From Acidobacteriota bacterium (GTDB lineage: Bacteria; Acidobacteriota; Thermoanaerobaculia; Thermoanaerobaculales; Sulfomarinibacteraceae): a DNA stretch of 42,613 nt. Numbering within the stretch: position 1 is the stretch's first letter; every line of letters begins with the position of its first letter. Below the pieces are notes generated by a model. That model made no database searches. It worked only from the letters and a program-made list of their open reading frames with translations, and was not told the DNA's origin. The stretch is taken from NCBI GenBank assembly GCA_015493585.1, contig WGCW01000001.1, positions 1 through 42,613 on the forward strand. Direction: 5' to 3'. Shown one piece after another: positions 7,919 to 16,464 of the stretch. The position numbers were made by a program, and so were the translations under genes.

Positions 7919-9184
7919 ATGAAGGTGCCACGTCCACTTTCAGTCGGAGTGCTTCATCCTACCTTCGAATCCTGGGGCGGTGCCGAGTGGTTCATCCATG
8001 GTCTCCTCGAAAGCTGGGCCGCTGGGAACGAGATGAACGCTGTGCTCTACACCTACCGCTGGAGTGACCCTCCGGGCGGCCGTGCTGACTACCCTGTCGT
8101 GACCCATGGTCTGGGAGGCATCGTGTCGGGACCGTGGGACTGGCGGGCGATCGGCCGGTTCCTTGCTCCCCGCTGGAGCGGCCACGATGTCCTCTTCGTT
8201 CACAACCATCCCGCAGGTGAATGGGTTCGGTGTTCCCAAAGCCGCCTCCCCTTCGTGTGGTATTGCCAAGAACCCCCGCGATCTCTGTGGGATCTTCAGC
8301 ATGAGGTGGTCCAGCCGGGGCCCACACGGCCCCGTGATGCTCGAGAGGTCTTCCGGAGCCTCCGTCGGCTCGGACCGGGACGGGCTTTCTGGCGAGTCTC
8401 CAGCCGCTTGCGTCTTGCCCTGATAAGGGGTTGGATCGGTGCGGAAAAGTGGAGCGATCGGCTCAGAATATGGGACCGCGAGACGGTCCAAGCTGCTGCC
8501 GCCATCATTGCCAATAGCCATTTCACTGCCGGGAGGGTCACATCCATCTATGGGAGAGAAGCCACCGTAGCGTACCCTCTCCTCCCACACTTTGATGCCC
8601 AAACCCCCGTTCCGGTCCCTGATAAGGAACCGGTCGTGCTGTGGGTTGGCCGCCTGGCTCCGGAAAAGCGTCCGGAGATGATGCTTCAAGCGTGGCAAGA
8701 AACCGTCATGAGAGAAGGATGTCAACACTTCAAATTGATCATGGTCGGTGACGGACCGATGAGGCCCTTGATCGAGGAACAGCTCGCACTTCTCATTGAG
8801 AACGGCTACGCAGAGCTCCGTACCGGGGTTGCCACGCCCGAGCTCCACGCCCTGTATCGCCGGGCACTCCTGACGGTTCACCTTGGCAGGGAGGAGCCCT
8901 TCGGCCTGGTTCCCTTGGAATCTCTCTGGCAGGGGACCACGGTTCTTGCCGACTGTGCGGGGGGTGTCAAGGAAACAGTGGTGCCCAATCAGACCGGGTA
9001 TTGCGTGGAAGATCCTTCGGCGGACACGCTCAGCAGTGCTCTTGTCAGATTGCTTCTGAGGCCTGAGGACCTCGTCGAGATGGGACAAAAAGGAGCGTTG
9101 GCAGTGCGTAGGAAGTTCTCCTTCGAGACCACCGTCGAGCTCATCGTCAGAACCCTCTCCGGTGCGGCCCGTCGAGATCGTTGA
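7919..9184 (+). CDS. Glycosyltransferase family 4
   Basis: A 421-residue GT-B glycosyltransferase. The N-terminal SVGVLHPTFESWGGAEWFI holds the GGAE loop common in GT4. IIANSHFTAGRV marks the domain junction, VVLWVGRLAPEKRPE opens the second domain, and EEPFGLVPLE is the E-x7-E motif. GAGGAG and a run of G precede the ATG. The sugar specificity is unknown. Upstream is a divergent GT4 gene. Downstream, its last codons overlap a remnant of another glycosyltransferase on the opposite strand, and then comes a 480-nt gap, so this gene probably ends its transcription unit. Confidence 0.86.
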   Translation: MKVPRPLSVGVLHPTFESWGGAEWFIHGLLESWAAGNEMNAVLYTYRWSDPPGGRADYPVVTHGLGGIVSGPWDWRAIGRFLAPRWSGHDVLFVHNHPAGEWVRCSQSRLPFVWYCQEPPRSLWDLQHEVVQPGPTRPRDAREVFRSLRRLGPGRAFWRVSSRLRLALIRGWIGAEKWSDRLRIWDRETVQAAAAIIANSHFTAGRVTSIYGREATVAYPLLPHFDAQTPVPVPDKEPVVLWVGRLAPEKRPEMMLQAWQETVMREGCQHFKLIMVGDGPMRPLIEEQLALLIENGYAELRTGVATPELHALYRRALLTVHLGREEPFGLVPLESLWQGTTVLADCAGGVKETVVPNQTGYCVEDPSADTLSSALVRLLLRPEDLVEMGQKGALAVRRKFSFETTVELIVRTLSGAARRDR

Positions 9185-9255
9185 AAACCCGATGATAGAG
9201 GTCGATCATGGCCTCCACATGGCGTTCGAGCGAAAACTGGGGCAACCTCATGGCT
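9147..9255 (-). pseudogene. Remnant of a GT4 glycosyltransferase C-terminus
   Basis: Read on the reverse strand, this stretch encodes LPQFSLERHVEAMIDLYHRV and then VFNDLDG, ending at TGA 9149-9147. That is the usual last-helix pattern of GT4 enzymes (F-S-x-E-x-x-x-x-x-M-x-x-L-Y). Upstream in the same frame the sequence becomes unrelated (TTPGPAM), and no start or catalytic domain is present. It overlaps the last 38 nt of the intact forward GT4 gene. It looks like the surviving tail of a deleted gene, although a chance frame cannot be excluded. Confidence 0.5.
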
Positions 9256-9666
9256 GGCCCAGGTGTTGTACCATTACTTTGTGGAGGCTCTCTTTCCCGC
9301 TAGCCGCTCCGTGGTCATGAAGGTCACTGTGGAGAGTGAAATCAAGACGCTTCAACAAAACGAGACCCCGCTGTTGGCAGAGCATCAACATGGAGCGGCC
9401 CCACACCCCCTCTGTGGTTTCCGGGGCTTCCCACGGGACCCGTCTTGGCGTCTAGCACTTGGAGCTTCCTGGTTTCTAACAATAGAAAAACAAGGTGGCG
9501 ATCGGCTACAGGAACACCCAGCCCACAACCGAGAAGTGCCCGCGAAAGAGGTGACTTCCCTCTCTGACCGGCGGTGTCCCGCCGGGACAACGTCCCGGTA
9601 CCATACGGGCTTACTCCCCTTTTCACGGCCGCAGCGTTCAAGGATGATGCTTCCGGGGAATTGGTA
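9185..9666. other. Non-coding gap with small inverted repeats
   Basis: No frame here looks like a real gene apart from the glycosyltransferase remnant at its left edge. It contains an AT-rich inverted repeat, TTTCTA (9473-9478) with TAGAAA (9483-9488). It also has two adjoining GC hairpins near the next gene: CCGGCGG/CCGCCGG (9568-9574, 9579-9585) and GGGAC/GTCCC (9584-9588, 9592-9596), which share two bases and so are alternatives. These may be leader structures of the CDP-ribitol synthase gene. No T-run follows them. Confidence 0.4.
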
Positions 9667-11043
9667 ATGAAAACGTTCGCCATCATCCTTGCCGGGGGCC
9701 TTGGGTCCCGCCTTGGCTATGGAACTCCTAAACAGCTTTTGAAGATTGCCGGAAAGCCGATCATGCAATTTGCGATTGAGGCCTTCGAGAAGCATCCGCG
9801 CATCGACGAAATTGTCCTTGTGGTTAATCCGGCGCTTCGAGGTCACCTGACAGGGATTGTTTCGGCGATGCGATCGGCAAAGATGGTGACGATTGTCGAT
9901 GGTGGCGAAACGCGCCAAGAGAGCTCAAGGCGTGGGCTTGAGGCGATCTCGTCAGAAGATGGCTATGTTTTGATCCACGATGCTGTACGGCCCTTCGTGA
10001 GCCGGAAAATCATTGACGATATTCTTATGGCTCTCGAACGGCACTCCGCCGTGGATGTCGCGATCAAACCCGCCGATACAATCATCGAGGTCAACAAGCG
10101 GAACCTCATCACGTCGATTCCAGAACGCGACTCCTTGAGAAGGGGACAGACACCTCAAGGATTTCGCCTGCCCCTAATTCGGGAAGCCCATCGCATGGCT
10201 GATACCGATCTTGACGTCCGCGTGACCGATGATTGTGGGCTCGTAGCCCGGTACCATCTCTGCGACATTGCCGTGGTAGAGGGTGAGCTGACAAACATCA
10301 AAATTACCTATCCCCAAGACCTGTTTCTCGCGGACCGGCTCTTTCAGCTCAAATGCCTCACAGTTGGCGATGAGCTGGATTATGACAGGCTCCGTGGGCA
10401 GGTCGTTGCCGTTTTTGGAGGGACGCGCGGAATTGGGAAAGCGGTCGTCGAGCTGTTAACTTCACATGGCGCTCGCGTTCACGCCTCGAGCCGCTCAACC
10501 GGCGTGGATGTCTCCGATTCCGGCTCGGTCTCACGGTTCCTCGAGGCCGTGGCTCGCGAGGAGCACCGTATCGATCATGTGGTGAACTGTGCCGCCGTCC
10601 TGCGCGTTGGGAAACTGTGCGAACGGACGCCGGAAGGTATCAGGAGAGAAATTGAGATCAATTATCTCGGCTCTGTGAACGTCGCCATGGCCGCTCTGCC
10701 TCACCTTCGAAGAACCCATGGATCTATTGTGCTTTTCACATCCAGCTCCCACACGAGGGGACGGCCCCGGTACGTCATCTATTCCTCCGCCAAGGCAGCG
10801 ATCGTCAACCTTATCCAGGGGCTCTCGGAGGAGTTGGCCGAGGATGGCATCCGGATCAACGCGATCAATCCGGAGCGCGCGGCAACCCCAATGCGGTTTG
10901 AGAACTTTGGTGAGGAGCCCCCTGAAACGCTCCTCGATCCAGCCGACGTAGCTTCGACGACTCTTGCTGCGTTGCTCTCTCCCGTGTCGGGGATGGTCTT
11001 CGACGTGAGGGTTGCTCGACAGAACCATGGGACGAACGGTTAG
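9667..11043 (+). CDS. Bifunctional cytidylyltransferase/SDR reductase, CDP-ribitol synthase type
   Basis: A 458-residue fusion, with ATG after GGGGAA at 6 nt spacing. Residues 1-228 are an IspD/TarI-like cytidylyltransferase: LAGGLGSRLG then PKQLLKIAGKPI, HDAVRPF, RGQTPQGF, and NIKITYPQDL as in TarI rather than IspD. Residues 245-458 are a short-chain reductase with GGTRGIG (251-257), SSS near 360 and Tyr372-x3-Lys376. The order and size match Haemophilus Bcs1/Acs1 (about 470 residues). Those enzymes reduce ribulose 5-phosphate and couple it to CTP, giving CDP-ribitol. The next gene is a polyol-phosphate transferase, which supports that product. CDP-linked alditols other than ribitol remain possible. 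The enzyme is cytoplasmic. Confidence 0.85.
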   Translation: MKTFAIILAGGLGSRLGYGTPKQLLKIAGKPIMQFAIEAFEKHPRIDEIVLVVNPALRGHLTGIVSAMRSAKMVTIVDGGETRQESSRRGLEAISSEDGYVLIHDAVRPFVSRKIIDDILMALERHSAVDVAIKPADTIIEVNKRNLITSIPERDSLRRGQTPQGFRLPLIREAHRMADTDLDVRVTDDCGLVARYHLCDIAVVEGELTNIKITYPQDLFLADRLFQLKCLTVGDELDYDRLRGQVVAVFGGTRGIGKAVVELLTSHGARVHASSRSTGVDVSDSGSVSRFLEAVAREEHRIDHVVNCAAVLRVGKLCERTPEGIRREIEINYLGSVNVAMAALPHLRRTHGSIVLFTSSSHTRGRPRYVIYSSAKAAIVNLIQGLSEELAEDGIRINAINPERAATPMRFENFGEEPPETLLDPADVASTTLAALLSPVSGMVFDVRVARQNHGTNG

Positions 11044-12184
11044 AAAGATGCGTGTTGGGAGGGTGGTCAGACCCCCCCTTCGTGCGCTGCTTGGGCTCAC
11101 TTCCCGGAGCCGGAAGGCGATGCGCGCCTTGTGGGGGGTCCCGAAACCACGCATTCTCGTGGACTGCCTGGAACCTTTCCACTATCTTCACATCCGGCCC
11201 CTCATTGAACGGCTGCACAAGGATGCAACCGTGAGCCTTTTCTTCCTTGAGAACCCAGGGTTTTCGAGGGCGACCTTCTCCACGGACCCAATCGTTGTGG
11301 AGCGTTTTGTTTCTCCACTGTCCGTGAAGTTCCGGTCCTTTGACCTGACGATTTCTCTGGATTACGGAGAGCTGTCCTGGATTCCGCACAGGGGAACATG
11401 GCTCTTCATCCCACACGGAGATGGCATGAAGGCGAACTACACCGGATGCACCGAGCTTGGCAAGTACGACGCCATCTTTGCGCTCACAAGGTCCCAGGCG
11501 GCCCTCCAACGCCGGTTTGCGCGGACCGGAGCAGAGATTATTGAGGCCGGCTTCATGCTGGGTGACAGGCTCCTCAGACACCCATGCACAGACCGGGTAC
11601 CGAGGAGGTTCGGACTCGAGCTGGGGCGGCCTGTCGTGCTCTACGCCCCTTCCTGGCATGCCCGGCCGGATCTGATCGCGATGAACGAACCCATGCTGGG
11701 GGCGTTGTGCCGGCAGCGCGAGTTCAACGTGATCGTTAAACCTCATCCAAACCTGCTCCGGCCGGAGCGGTGTGGGGGCAAGGACTGGCACAAGATTCTC
11801 GTGGAGCTGCAGAGCCGGAACGTCGTGGTCGTTGACGATCCGGACACATCGATCTACGAAATCATGTCCGCTGCCGATGTCCTGCTCTCGGATGTTAGCT
11901 CCGTGATCTACGAATTCCTCTTCCTCGACCGGCCGATTGTCGTTCACCGGTATGACAGACTCCTCCAGGCGATCGGAGGACAGCCATATCTCAATGAGGT
12001 CTTGAGTGCAATTGTCCAGGTTGAGGATCCTGCAGCGATGCTTAGAGCGCTGAATGAGGCACTTCAGTTTCCTGCCAGGAGGTCACAAGAACGGCGACGG
12101 ATCCTCCAAGAGCGGTTCTTCAACGTCGGGAGCGCCACGGATCACGCCGTGAGGTGGATCTACCGTACCGTTGGAGTGTCCTGA
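11027..12184 (+). CDS. CDP-glycerol/CDP-ribitol polyol-phosphate transferase (TagF/TarF/TagB family)
   Basis: A 385-residue protein of the CDP-glycerol glycerophosphotransferase family, which adds polyol-phosphate units to teichoic-acid-like polymers at the inner face of the membrane. Family features are HRGTWLFIPHGDGMK, VVLYAPSWH, FNVIVKPHPN and the C-terminal SDVSSVIYEFLFLDRPIV that binds the CDP-alditol. It lacks the long N-terminal extension of TagF and is nearer TagB/TarB in size. The chosen ATG overlaps the CDP-ribitol synthase stop by 17 nt. ATG 11048 and TTG 11012 are alternatives, since no Shine-Dalgarno site decides. The pair predicts a ribitol-phosphate modification or polymer in this locus. 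Confidence 0.82.
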   Translation: MGRTVRKMRVGRVVRPPLRALLGLTSRSRKAMRALWGVPKPRILVDCLEPFHYLHIRPLIERLHKDATVSLFFLENPGFSRATFSTDPIVVERFVSPLSVKFRSFDLTISLDYGELSWIPHRGTWLFIPHGDGMKANYTGCTELGKYDAIFALTRSQAALQRRFARTGAEIIEAGFMLGDRLLRHPCTDRVPRRFGLELGRPVVLYAPSWHARPDLIAMNEPMLGALCRQREFNVIVKPHPNLLRPERCGGKDWHKILVELQSRNVVVVDDPDTSIYEIMSAADVLLSDVSSVIYEFLFLDRPIVVHRYDRLLQAIGGQPYLNEVLSAIVQVEDPAAMLRALNEALQFPARRSQERRRILQERFFNVGSATDHAVRWIYRTVGVS

Positions 12185-12196
12185 GCTCCATCTTCC

Positions 12197-13339
12197 TCAC
12201 CGGATACGATGGCCGTAGCCCCCGGCATTTCGAAGGCGCCACAATTTTTGTTTCCAGCGGACGAGGTATGGGAAAACATGCGGCATGGTCGCGAGAGTGC
12301 GGTACATCCAAAGCTTCCATTCGACATGGGACCACCCCAGCCCCTCACTGCTCCAGCTCTTCGCTCCCATTCCATCCCTCCTGCAGAGTGCGGCGTACGC
12401 ATTCTCCCGGCACAATATGGCCATCCTTCGCCGAAAGCGGGTGGTCCCCCTCAGCTCCGGGTGCCAGACTAAGACACTGGAAAGTACCCGGTAGGTCGCC
12501 TCCGACATCATGAAATGTGCCGCGCTCGTCTGACGCGGGTGGAAGCGCACCCACACCAGTGGTTCGGCGATCAAGGGGAACGGTCCCACGAGCTCGAGGA
12601 TACGGAACCAGCAGTCGTAATCCTCAGCGCCTGGCAGCCGTTCATCGAAACCGCCGGCCTCGACCATCAACCCGCGCTTGAGGAGGATTGCCTCGATTGG
12701 AAAAAGAGGGCGAAGAGCAAGTTCCTCAATTGTGACCCTGTGCGGGAGATCTGCGCCAAATAGGGGCCAGGTAGGTACCCCTGGATCTCCGGCACGGAGA
12801 CGCGAGGAATCAACGGGAACGAGTGGCGCGTCAAAGGCAGTGGCCCGGCATGCCACGGCCGGCACATCATCAGCATAGGCGGCCTCGAGGAGGGTCTCAA
12901 TGCAGCCCGGCTCCAGCAGGTCATCGTCGTCGAGGAACAGAACCCATTCGCCTCGCGCGATCTTGAGTCCGGTATTGCGTGACGCTCCATGCCCGCGGTG
13001 GGACTGCCGGACGATCCGGACGCTCCGGTCCGAACCGGAGAGGCGGCGCAACACGGCAGGCGTATCATCGGTGGAGCCGTCGTCGACAACGATGATTTCA
13101 ATGTGCGGCCAGGTCTGCTGCTGGACCGAACGAACCGCTGTGGCGAGCACCTCCGCACGGTTCCGGGTCGGGATGACGACCGTTACGAGATCGTCCCTCT
13201 CCTGCTCAGCCTCTTCGTTATGACTTGCGGTCGCCACTGTCTCCTGATGACGCACAATGGTATCCAACGAGTCAGGGGCGGCTCTGTTGCGTTGCCGTCC
13301 TCCACGGTTCCCGGCCAAGTCCCTCCTGCCCCCTTTCAC
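12197..13339 (-). CDS. Glycosyltransferase family 2
   Basis: A 380-residue GT-A transferase. After an unusual ~50-residue polar N-terminal extension, the catalytic domain starts with TVVIPTRNRAEVLATAVRSV. VVDDGSTDDTP and the metal-binding WVLFLDDDDLLEPG follow, and GGFDERLPGAEDYDCWFRI supplies the later Glu-Asp pair. The C-terminus is basic and may touch the membrane. The GTG start lies 10 nt after the stop of the flippase gene, with AAGG about 9 nt upstream, so the two are cotranscribed. Donor sugar is unknown. It converges on the polyol-phosphate transferase gene, leaving only 12 nt between the stops. Confidence 0.84.
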   Translation of the reverse strand: MKGGRRDLAGNRGGRQRNRAAPDSLDTIVRHQETVATASHNEEAEQERDDLVTVVIPTRNRAEVLATAVRSVQQQTWPHIEIIVVDDGSTDDTPAVLRRLSGSDRSVRIVRQSHRGHGASRNTGLKIARGEWVLFLDDDDLLEPGCIETLLEAAYADDVPAVACRATAFDAPLVPVDSSRLRAGDPGVPTWPLFGADLPHRVTIEELALRPLFPIEAILLKRGLMVEAGGFDERLPGAEDYDCWFRILELVGPFPLIAEPLVWVRFHPRQTSAAHFMMSEATYRVLSSVLVWHPELRGTTRFRRRMAILCRENAYAALCRRDGMGAKSWSSEGLGWSHVEWKLWMYRTLATMPHVFPYLVRWKQKLWRLRNAGGYGHRIR

Positions 13340-13349
13340 CTCGTTGACC

Positions 13350-14888
13350 TTACCATCGCTTGATTGCCCGTCGTATCGCCATCCGGTCTTCTCTGCGCAG
13401 GATCATCCACCATGCCACCGGCGCGAAAAGGAGGATCTCACCACACCAGATTGGGATCATGGAGGTATAGGTTGGGTGCAGCAGTGAACGGATCAGCAGA
13501 AAGTATGGCACAACGGGGAGCAGCGTACGAAACATGACTGTTGCAATCAGCTGGTAGTAGTTTCGTGCCGGCATGCCAATCGACCGGCACGTGTACACCG
13601 GCTGAATGCACATCTTGAACAGGAGCATCGGCGCGGCAGTGCCGAGAGCTACGCCGGTGAGGCCGAACCGTTTGACGAGCAATATGCTAAGGAGCAAGTT
13701 AAGGAGGCCCTCGACGATGTTCGCCACCGTGTAATAGTGATGTTTCGAGATGCCATACAGCACGCTGATACCTGGGTTCAGCATCAGCGCAAGGGTTGCC
13801 GGGACGCCTAGGATGACGAGGATCCGGTAACTCGACACATACCCCGGGCCGATCCACCGACTAATGAACTCTCTCCCATAGAGCAGGAGGTTGGCTCCGA
13901 TAAAGGTTGCCGCCATCACTGAAATCCGGGAGATGTCGAGAAACCGCCTCCGGATCATGTCTAGATCTGCTCGCCCCTCGTACCAGCTGAACAGGGGGCT
14001 GACGAATCCGACGATGCTCAGCATGAAATTCGTGAAGTATTCGAGAAGCTTGACCGGTATGGCGTACAGTGTGATCGGTGCAAGGCCAAGAAACCCTCCG
14101 ATGACGAAGTTGTCCAAATGGAACCGCAGGTAGTCGCCGATGCGATTGAGGAGTGTGAAGATACCGTACTGCAAGAGCTTACGCGCCTCGAGGAGGGAAA
14201 AACGCGTAGTAGAAAGGAGGGCGCTCCCGGACAACCGCCGGCCCATCAAGGTCGTCACGCCGAAGCGAAGTACGACCATCGCGGAGACGATGATTGCAAG
14301 AGAGCGAATACCTCCCCCGGACCTGAGGACGAGGACAATGAGCGCTGTCTGAGTCAGCAGGCTCCCAAGCCACACGAGGGACAGGAGATCCTGTTTGAGG
14401 CGAGCGGCAAGCACTCCCTCGAAAATCCGGCCAGGCAGGCTGAGGCCGATTCCGATGCCGACGATCATAATGAGCTTTCCAAGGAGCTGGATGTCCGGAG
14501 AATTGTGCAGAAGCTGGGGGAGCAACAGCGGGACGAGAAGCGAGAAGAGTACTGTGACAATGCCGACAACAAGGAAGAGAAAGACGGCTGTGCTGACCAC
14601 GACAGCAGCACCCTCAAGATCTTGCCGGCCTAGAGCTTGCGAGACGTACCTCTGTACGGCCGAGGAGACACCAAGATCGAGTAACATGAAGTAGTTGAGG
14701 AAGGTCCCGACGAGAGCCCAGAGGCCGTACATCCGGTTGCCTAACGAATGGAGGATGAACGGCATCAGGAAGAACCCAACCGCGGCTGTGATGAAGAATG
14801 TGGCCGCACGCAGGATCGAGCCGCGAATCACCAGGCCGGATGTTGAGCTATCATCCGTTGGCTGCTGCTCACCGTTGACTGGTTTCAT
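13350..14888 (-). CDS. Polysaccharide flippase, Wzx/MATE-like
   Basis: A 512-residue integral membrane protein with about 14 predicted helices. It fits the polysaccharide-biosynthesis (MOP) flippase family that moves undecaprenyl-linked repeat units to the periplasm. Near the N-terminus are GSILRAATFFITAAVGFFL and GNRMYGLWALVGTF, and AAVVVSTAVF lies near residue 100. The C-terminus is short and basic. The ATG was chosen because AAGG lies 7 nt upstream; a longer in-frame start at 14933 lacks a site. The start also overlaps the stop of a small upstream frame (ATGA). The following GT2 gene is 10 nt downstream. It is the only flippase in the window and probably serves the whole locus. Confidence 0.86.
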   Translation of the reverse strand: MKPVNGEQQPTDDSSTSGLVIRGSILRAATFFITAAVGFFLMPFILHSLGNRMYGLWALVGTFLNYFMLLDLGVSSAVQRYVSQALGRQDLEGAAVVVSTAVFLFLVVGIVTVLFSLLVPLLLPQLLHNSPDIQLLGKLIMIVGIGIGLSLPGRIFEGVLAARLKQDLLSLVWLGSLLTQTALIVLVLRSGGGIRSLAIIVSAMVVLRFGVTTLMGRRLSGSALLSTTRFSLLEARKLLQYGIFTLLNRIGDYLRFHLDNFVIGGFLGLAPITLYAIPVKLLEYFTNFMLSIVGFVSPLFSWYEGRADLDMIRRRFLDISRISVMAATFIGANLLLYGREFISRWIGPGYVSSYRILVILGVPATLALMLNPGISVLYGISKHHYYTVANIVEGLLNLLLSILLVKRFGLTGVALGTAAPMLLFKMCIQPVYTCRSIGMPARNYYQLIATVMFRTLLPVVPYFLLIRSLLHPTYTSMIPIWCGEILLFAPVAWWMILRREDRMAIRRAIKRW

Positions 14889-15148
14889 CCGGCTGCCTTT
14901 TCCGGGAAGAGATGTTTGCAAGGCCGGCCACAAGGCTTACTTTCCACAGCGGCCTTTGCATGCGCCACCGCCGGATAGTCCCGTACGGTGCAATGGCTCC
15001 CACGCGGCAGACGCTTTCCGGAGCCACTCCGAGGACGAGGTTCCCGCTGCCATCCAGAGTCCGGGGCGTCCAAGCCCAGCCGGTGTTCTCCGCCAGCGAA
15101 CTTCAAGTCACATGACCAATACGGGAATGGCCACCTGGCCACCTTCAT
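14885..15148 (-). CDS. Possible small protein of 87 residues upstream of the flippase
   Basis: A frame starting at ATG 15148 has GGAGGAG 6 nt upstream. A TACAAT -10 hexamer lies a further ~35 nt up. Its TGA overlaps the flippase ATG in the ATGA pattern used by other genes here. The product is basic with four cysteines (GSHC, and KPCGRPCKHLF near the end), has no membrane segment and matches no family I know. Third-position GC is lower than in neighbouring genes, so the frame may only be a leader whose translation couples the flippase. The signals around it are better than the sequence itself. Confidence 0.38.
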   Translation of the reverse strand: MKVARWPFPYWSCDLKFAGGEHRLGLDAPDSGWQREPRPRSGSGKRLPRGSHCTVRDYPAVAHAKAAVESKPCGRPCKHLFPEKAAG

Positions 15149-15193
15149 GCATTGCTCCTCCACTCCACCCAGCCCGCCTGTATGACTGGGGTG

Positions 15194-15199
15194 ATTGTA
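15194..15199 (-). promoter_or_regulatory. Candidate -10 element (TACAAT) for the flippase operon
   Basis: On the reverse strand the context is GATGGTACAATCACC. Predicted transcription would start near 15187, about 26 nt before the GGAGGAG site of the small upstream frame. No clear -35 hexamer is seen. Confidence 0.4.
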
Positions 15200-15385
15200 C
15201 CATCGGTCGTCCGCGAATCTGTTGGCGCTGCAGGAGAGGTTGTCGCGCTGTGCCCATCTTGGGGGTGGAACCGATCGGGGTTGCGGTCGGCGCTGTTTGG
15301 TTTCCGGAAGGGGATGGCATGCTGGTGGATGTGCTGCGGCGGGGTTTGCCGGCGGCCATTGTCTCCGCTGTCCTCGTCCCTGGGG

Positions 15386-15391
15386 TACACT
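15386..15391 (+). promoter_or_regulatory. Candidate -10 element (TACACT) for the glycan operon
   Basis: TACACT lies 11 nt before ATG 15403. The predicted start site would leave only about 5 nt of leader. A second in-frame ATG at 15409 is preceded by GGATGGAG, so translation might use either codon. Confidence 0.35.
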
Positions 15392-15402
15392 GAAGCGTAC
15401 GG

Positions 15403-16464
15403 ATGGAGATGCTCACGGTTGCCATCGATGCGAAGCCGATGATGGGCCGTCCGACCGGTGTTGGACGGGTCGTGCGGGGGGTGCTCGATGGGTTGGACGA
15501 TGTAGCCGATGCCAGTATCGTGACGCGTCTGCTCGCTCCCACGCGGCCTGCCAGGACCCTCCCGTGGGTGCAATTCGGACTGCCACGGCGGGCGCGTGGT
15601 GCGGGCGTGCTCTTTTGCCCCTTTTACTACCGGCCGTTTGTGACGCCGTGCCCAACAGTCGTCACCATCCACGACGTGCTCCCGGTCACGCATCCGGAAT
15701 GGTTTCCACGCCGGGGAAGGCATCCATTCGCCGAGCTGCTCGTTTGGTCGGCGCGGCACGCGGCGGCGGTCATTACCCCATCTCAGGCGGTGCTGGACAC
15801 ACTTCAGGAGATCGTTGGGCCACTGGGTGAAAGGGGGAGGGCGATCCCGCACGGCGTCGATTCCAAGCGTTTTCGTCCACGTCCGCCGGGGGATCTGGCG
15901 CCGGTCACGGCCCGCCTGGGGATCTCCTCACCGTATCTGTTGACGGTGGGATCGCTGCACCCGAGGCGTGGGACCAGTACGGCGCTTGACGCGCTGGGTC
16001 TCCTGCTCCGTGACTGGCCTGACCTAAAGCTCGTCATCGTCGGCAAGGAAGAGCAACGCTGGGGCGCGGTTCCAGGCACGTTGGCAGAGCGGGTGATCTT
16101 CACCGGATACCTTCCGGACGAGGATCTCCCGCCGTTGCTGAGCGGTGCCGCGGTAGGCCTCTCGTTGAGCTTTGGCGAGGGGTTCGACCTGCCGTTGCTG
16201 GAGGCGCTCGCCTGTGGAGCACCCGTGGTTGCCTCGGACATCGATGTCCACAGGGAGCACTTCAAACGGTGGGTCCGGCTGGTTCCTCCGGGCGACGCGG
16301 AAGTGGTGGCATCAATGGTCGACGAGATCCTGCGCCATCCGCCGGATCTCGAGGAGCGGGAAGCACAGGCAGCGGCGATCCACCGGCGCTTCCGGTGGGA
16401 AGATTCGGCGCGGGCTCACGTCGAGGTTTGGCGCTGGGCGGCCGGTTCAGGGGCATCGCGGTGA
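15403..16464 (+). CDS. Glycosyltransferase family 4
   Basis: A 353-residue GT-B enzyme, first gene of an operon that runs to the prepilin peptidase. The N-terminal domain has AIDAKPMMGRPTGVGRVVRG, a glycine loop, and VTIHDVLPVTHPEWF. The C-terminal domain has LLTVGSLHPRRGT, VIVGKEE and the E-x7-E motif GEGFDLPLLE. It resembles the 6753 gene in plan (DAR/DAK start, IHD.LP), suggesting related sugar donors such as GDP-mannose, but this cannot be fixed from sequence. An alternative ATG lies two codons in. It overlaps the next gene by 4 nt (GTGA). Confidence 0.86.
   Translation: MEMLTVAIDAKPMMGRPTGVGRVVRGVLDGLDDVADASIVTRLLAPTRPARTLPWVQFGLPRRARGAGVLFCPFYYRPFVTPCPTVVTIHDVLPVTHPEWFPRRGRHPFAELLVWSARHAAAVITPSQAVLDTLQEIVGPLGERGRAIPHGVDSKRFRPRPPGDLAPVTARLGISSPYLLTVGSLHPRRGTSTALDALGLLLRDWPDLKLVIVGKEEQRWGAVPGTLAERVIFTGYLPDEDLPPLLSGAAVGLSLSFGEGFDLPLLEALACGAPVVASDIDVHREHFKRWVRLVPPGDAEVVASMVDEILRHPPDLEEREAQAAAIHRRFRWEDSARAHVEVWRWAAGSGASR

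Larger units (their letters stand above)
15149..15402. other. Divergent promoter region between flippase and glycan operons
   Basis: The stretch carries the reverse TACAAT and the forward TACACT elements listed separately. A 47-codon forward frame (GTG 15250 to TGA 15393, containing RRGLPAAIVSAVLVPG) has a distant GGAGAGG. It resembles no known protein, so it is not called as a gene. Confidence 0.35.

Noticed and set aside
15250-15393. 47-codon forward frame before the glycan operon
   Set aside because: Weak, distant ribosome site, no known family, and its end overlaps the likely -10 element of the next gene.
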